Shown in pieces: positions 13,430-16,428 of a stretch of DNA of 16,428 nt. Source of the DNA: Alphaproteobacteria bacterium. Its GTDB lineage: Bacteria > Pseudomonadota > Alphaproteobacteria > Rhizobiales > Devosiaceae. The stretch is from positions 1-16,428 of the forward strand of contig JAJRRJ010000154.1 in the NCBI GenBank assembly GCA_024279575.1. The letters are read 5' to 3'. Numbering within the stretch: the first letter of the stretch is position 1; the number at the start of each line of letters is the position of its first letter. The notes below the pieces were generated by a model, which saw nothing but the letters and a program-made list of their open reading frames with translations, had not been told where the DNA came from and did not search any database. The position numbers were made by a program, and so were the translations under genes.

Positions 13430-14449
13430 ATGGCCTTAAAAACCGCATTGCAAAAACTGAGCGTCGGGGCAGACCTGTCTGAAGGGGAAATGTCTGCTGC
13501 CTTAAGTCTCATCATGGAAGGGGAAGCAACCGCTGCGCAAATCGGCGGGTTGTTGATGGGATTGCGGGTCAAGGGGGAAACCGTTGGTGAAATTTCAAGC
13601 GCAGTTGCCCTGTTGCGCAGTAAAATGGTGAGAGTTGATGCACCTGCCAATGCCATGGACATCGTAGGTACTGGGGGCGATGGGGCCGGCACTTTTAATA
13701 TATCAACTGCTAGCGCGCTGGTGGTGGCATCAGCCGGTGTTCCTGTGGCCAAACACGGCAATAAGGCACTTTCTTCGAAATCTGGGTCATCTGAGGCATT
13801 GCAGGCGCTTGGCGTAAGGCTGGACCTTGAGGCCAGCGATATTTCAAAGTGCATAAAGCAGGCGGGTATTGGTTTTATGTTTGCCCCCAATCACCATCCG
13901 GCAATGCGCCATGTGGGACCGGCACGGGCAGAAATTGGGGTGCGCACCATGTTTAACCTGTTGGGTCCACAATCCAACCCTGCAGGCGTCAAGCACTATC
14001 TTTTGGGGGTTTACGCAAAAGAATGGGTAGAGCCTGTAGCCGCATCATTGCTGGCCAACGGGACCACATCTGCCTGGGTTGTTTTTGGCAGTGACGGTTT
14101 GGATGAAATCACCACCGTTGGCCCCACATATGTCACCGCCATTGAAAATGGTGTTTTGCGGAGTTTTGAGGTTTCACCTGATGATGTTGGATTGTCCATC
14201 GCCACCCCCCAAAGCCTGGTGGGGGGCGATCCGGCGCATAATGCCCGCGCAATAGTGGCCCTTTTTGAGGGTGAAACCAACGCCTATCGCGATATTGTTT
14301 TAATGAATGCCGGGGCGGCCTTGCTCATTTCAGGAAAGGCAAGCAGCCATCTGGACGGTGTGGAACAGGCAGCAAACCTTATCGATAGTGGCGCAGCGCA
14401 AGATACACTTGCAAAGCTTGTGGCTGTTTCAAACGGGGAAATCGCATGA
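13430..14449 (+). CDS. trpD: Anthranilate phosphoribosyltransferase
   Basis: TrpD transfers the phosphoribosyl group of PRPP to anthranilate. The 339-residue protein has the family motifs in order: IVGTGGDG (78-85, PRPP-binding glycine loop), FNIST (89-93), KHGNKALSSKSGS (108-120), the RTMFNLLGPQSNP segment (172-184) and the metal-binding DE at 225-226 (GLDEITTVG). It starts with ATG after AGGATTTCAA, giving a modest ribosome-binding site. The stop overlaps the trpC start as ATGA, a sign of coupled translation. Confidence 0.97.
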   Translation: MALKTALQKLSVGADLSEGEMSAALSLIMEGEATAAQIGGLLMGLRVKGETVGEISSAVALLRSKMVRVDAPANAMDIVGTGGDGAGTFNISTASALVVASAGVPVAKHGNKALSSKSGSSEALQALGVRLDLEASDISKCIKQAGIGFMFAPNHHPAMRHVGPARAEIGVRTMFNLLGPQSNPAGVKHYLLGVYAKEWVEPVAASLLANGTTSAWVVFGSDGLDEITTVGPTYVTAIENGVLRSFEVSPDDVGLSIATPQSLVGGDPAHNARAIVALFEGETNAYRDIVLMNAGAALLISGKASSHLDGVEQAANLIDSGAAQDTLAKLVAVSNGEIA

Positions 14450-15252
14450 ACGATATTTTGAGCCAGATTACAGAATATAAGAAGTTGGAAATTGCCAAGG
14501 CCAAGCACTCTCACCCATGGGAAGACGTGGCTGCAAGGGCAAAAGAGGCTTCACCTCCGCGCGGATTTATGGCGGCCCTGCGGGAAAGGCAGAAACAAGG
14601 TGAATTTGGCCTGATTGCCGAGGTGAAAAAAGCCAGCCCATCCAAAGGTTTGATTCGTGAAGTTTTTAACCCGCTTGAAATTAGCCAGTCCTATGAAAAG
14701 GCCGGTGCGGCCTGTCTTTCTGTGCTAACCGATACGCCCTCTTTTCAAGGCAAACCAGAGTTTCTGGTAGAGGCGCGAAATGCGACCAACCTTCCCGTTT
14801 GGCGCAAGGATTTTATGCTGGAAACCTATCAGGTGGTTGAGGCGCGGGCATGGGGTGCGGATTGTATTCTGGTTATTTTGGCGGCTGTTGACGATGATGT
14901 GGCGCGCTATCTTTTGGATGCAGCGGCAGAATGGGGCATGGACACCCTGGTGGAAGTGCATGACCGGGCAGAGTTAGATCGCGCCTTGTCACTGAATGCC
15001 ACCATGATCGGGATCAACAATCGAAATCTACGCACCTTCGAAACCAGCTTAAACACCAGTGTGGAGTTGGCAGCGGGGCTGGATGAAAGCAAGCTGATTA
15101 TTTCGGAGAGCGGTATTTGTGACCATAATGACCTGCAAATGCTCAAAACCAAGGCCGGGATTACAACCGTTTTGGTGGGCGAAAGCCTGATGCGTCATGA
15201 CGATGTCGGGCGCGCTACAAAAAACCTGCTGTTTGGAGAGAATTTGCAATGA
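14446..15252 (+). CDS. trpC: Indole-3-glycerol phosphate synthase
   Basis: TrpC closes the indole ring, turning carboxyphenylamino-deoxyribulose phosphate into indole-3-glycerol phosphate. The 268-residue single-domain TIM barrel has IAEVKKASPSKG (57-68) with the catalytic Glu/Lys, WRKDFM (119-124), LVEVHD with Glu170, IGINNRNL (188-195) and SESGI (220-224). It is not fused to TrpF, whose gene is not in the window. ATGA overlaps at both ends (with trpD and moaC) and GGGGAAA upstream serves as the ribosome-binding site. Confidence 0.97.
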   Translation: MNDILSQITEYKKLEIAKAKHSHPWEDVAARAKEASPPRGFMAALRERQKQGEFGLIAEVKKASPSKGLIREVFNPLEISQSYEKAGAACLSVLTDTPSFQGKPEFLVEARNATNLPVWRKDFMLETYQVVEARAWGADCILVILAAVDDDVARYLLDAAAEWGMDTLVEVHDRAELDRALSLNATMIGINNRNLRTFETSLNTSVELAAGLDESKLIISESGICDHNDLQMLKTKAGITTVLVGESLMRHDDVGRATKNLLFGENLQ

Positions 15253-15734
15253 GCAAAGTAAATCCTTTTACTCATCTAAATGCCCGTGGCGAGGCGCATA
15301 TGGTGGACATTGCTGAAAAGGCAACAACCAAGCGCGTCGCCATTGCGCGGGGTATTGTTCAAGCCAGTGCAAAAACAGTATCAGCTATATTTGATAACAG
15401 TCTGAAAAAGGGCGATGCACTGGCGGTTGCGCGGATTGCAGGAATAATGGGGGCAAAACAAACCTCCTCACTTATCCCGCTGTGCCACCCGATTGCTCTC
15501 ACCCATGTAAATATTGAAATCACGCAGATGAACGACACTGAAATTTTGATCGAAGCCAATACTCAAACTACCGGAAAAACCGGGGTGGAAATAGAAGCCC
15601 TCAGTGCGGTATCCATCAGTGCCTTGACATTATACGACATGGCCAAATCGATGGACAAGAACATGGTGATCGGTAGCATTATGCTGATCGAAAAATCCGG
15701 TGGGAAATCCGGGCATTACAGTCGCAAACCATAG
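15249..15734 (+). CDS. moaC: Cyclic pyranopterin monophosphate synthase accessory enzyme MoaC
   Basis: MoaC acts with MoaA in the first stage of molybdenum cofactor synthesis, converting 3',8-cyclo-7,8-dihydro-GTP into cyclic pyranopterin monophosphate. The 161 residues are the usual length and include HMVDIAEK (17-24), KKGDALAVARIAG (53-65, with the catalytic Lys), IPLCHP (76-81), TGVEIEALSAVSISALTLYDM (about 111-131, with Asp130) and IEKSGGKSGHY (147-157). The start overlaps the trpC stop as ATGA, with GGAGAG about 9 nt upstream. moeA follows 10 nt later. Confidence 0.97.
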   Translation: MSKVNPFTHLNARGEAHMVDIAEKATTKRVAIARGIVQASAKTVSAIFDNSLKKGDALAVARIAGIMGAKQTSSLIPLCHPIALTHVNIEITQMNDTEILIEANTQTTGKTGVEIEALSAVSISALTLYDMAKSMDKNMVIGSIMLIEKSGGKSGHYSRKP

Positions 15735-15744
15735 GGATGTTAAC

Positions 15745-16428
15745 ATGCTGGGTTTTGATGAAGCGGTGGCGCGGGTTTTAGCACAAACCAAGCCTATGGG
15801 TCATGAAATTGTGGCACTGGCGGACGGGCTTGGGCGCATTTTGGCGCAACCGGTGCGTGCACAAATGACACAACCTCCATTTGCCGGCAGCGCAATGGAT
15901 GGCTATGCGGTGCGCTCAAAGGATGTTTTTAACGGCGCCGTATTGACGCAAATTGGAGAATCTCAGGCCGGAGCTGGTTTTGATGGCACGCTGGGCGCTG
16001 GACAATGCACCAGGATTTTTACCGGCGCACCAATGCCCGATGGAGCTGATGCGGTGGTGATGCAGGAAGTCACCCAGGTGAATGGCAACAAAGTCACGTT
16101 CAAAAATTCCGTTGAAGCCGGCAATAATGTGCGAGATAAAGGATTGGATTTTTTGCTCGGAGACACGCTGCTTGGTTCGGGAATCCTGATTGGACCCGCA
16201 GCAATCGGGCTGGCGGCCACCGGCAACGTCCCTCAACTCACCGTATTTAAGCGCCCCACCATTGGCTTGATTGCCACCGGTGATGAACTGATGCCACCTG
16301 GAAGCAATTTGGCACCGGGGCAGATTATTGGCTCAAACAGTTTTGGCTTAACTGCTTTGTTTACCCCCTATGCCGAAAAAATTGTTGATATGGGCAATGC
16401 ACCGGACAAAGAAGACTTGTTAAGGGAA
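15745..16428 (+). CDS. moeA: Molybdopterin molybdenumtransferase MoeA, 5' part (truncated by window end)
   Basis: MoeA inserts molybdenum into adenylylated molybdopterin in the last step of molybdenum cofactor synthesis. The frame is open from the ATG at 15745 to the window edge, giving 228 residues of a protein that normally has about 400. Visible motifs are PPFAGSAMDGYAVR (44-57), FTGAPMPDGADAVVMQE (92-108), the NNVRDKGLDF segment with Asp135, and the start of the molybdopterin-binding domain GLIATGDEL (174-182) with PGQIIGSNS (191-199). These cover the conserved Asp and Glu positions of the active site as far as can be seen. AGGGATG before the ATG is the ribosome-binding site. It is the last visible gene of the ppiD-trp-moa unit. 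Confidence 0.96.
   Translation, partial: MLGFDEAVARVLAQTKPMGHEIVALADGLGRILAQPVRAQMTQPPFAGSAMDGYAVRSKDVFNGAVLTQIGESQAGAGFDGTLGAGQCTRIFTGAPMPDGADAVVMQEVTQVNGNKVTFKNSVEAGNNVRDKGLDFLLGDTLLGSGILIGPAAIGLAATGNVPQLTVFKRPTIGLIATGDELMPPGSNLAPGQIIGSNSFGLTALFTPYAEKIVDMGNAPDKEDLLRE

Noticed and set aside
1..16428. Search for CRISPR arrays, insertion sequences, prophage genes, toxin-antitoxin pairs and defence systems
   Set aside because: No direct-repeat array, transposase, integrase or known defence domain is seen; the genes are nearly all recognisable housekeeping or small accessory genes.

Overview
The window reads as a chromosomal, mostly housekeeping segment of an alphaproteobacterium with moderate GC content. 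The evidence is the gene content and order: eno, pyrG, secG and tpiA on the minus strand, then a SurA/PpiD-type chaperone, trpE, trpG, trpD, trpC, moaC and moeA on the plus strand. This is a familiar alphaproteobacterial neighbourhood. A DUF4169 gene, a small family typical of that class, supports the assignment. Genus cannot be fixed from the sequence alone. I see no transposase, integrase, CRISPR array, rRNA or tRNA, and no window-wide sign of recent transfer.

Layout. (1) 1-890, plus strand: the 3' end of a gene resembling the DUF2332 family, a membrane-anchored monohaem cytochrome c, and a hairpin-plus-T-tract terminator. (2) 953-5179, minus strand: a same-direction run read as DUF4169 protein, LOG-family phosphoribohydrolase, GlpR-like DeoR regulator, enolase, and a cytosolic serine hydrolase (beta-lactamase fold). 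The gaps are 49, 57, 197 and 18 nt, so enolase may have its own promoter and the hydrolase should ride on the enolase transcript. (3) 5294-6022, plus strand: an exported LamG-like protein that collides tail-to-tail with pyrG, the two stop codons overlapping. (4) 6019-9156, minus strand: tpiA, secG and pyrG, with a strong terminator between secG and pyrG. (5) 9369-16428, plus strand: a tightly packed unit ppiD-trpE-trpG-trpD-trpC-moaC-moeA. Most junctions overlap or are separated by 2-22 nt, and moeA runs off the window.

How the genes work together. TpiA and enolase are glycolytic/gluconeogenic enzymes, and the GlpR-like regulator (a family that senses glycerol-3-phosphate) lies directly upstream of eno. 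TrpE and TrpG form anthranilate synthase. TrpD and TrpC carry anthranilate to indole-3-glycerol phosphate; trpF, trpA and trpB are not in the window. MoaC and MoeA act in molybdenum cofactor synthesis. SecG and the PpiD-like protein serve protein export and periplasmic folding. PyrG makes CTP.

No clearly new system is visible. The points most worth a second look are: the serine hydrolase, with a non-canonical third motif, coupled to eno; the GlpR-like gene with a perfect 12-bp palindrome just upstream and no glycerol genes beside it; the absence of a trp leader because trpE follows ppiD after 2 nt; the overlapping convergent stops at pyrG; and an 18-nt-spaced series of A-tracts in the pyrG leader.
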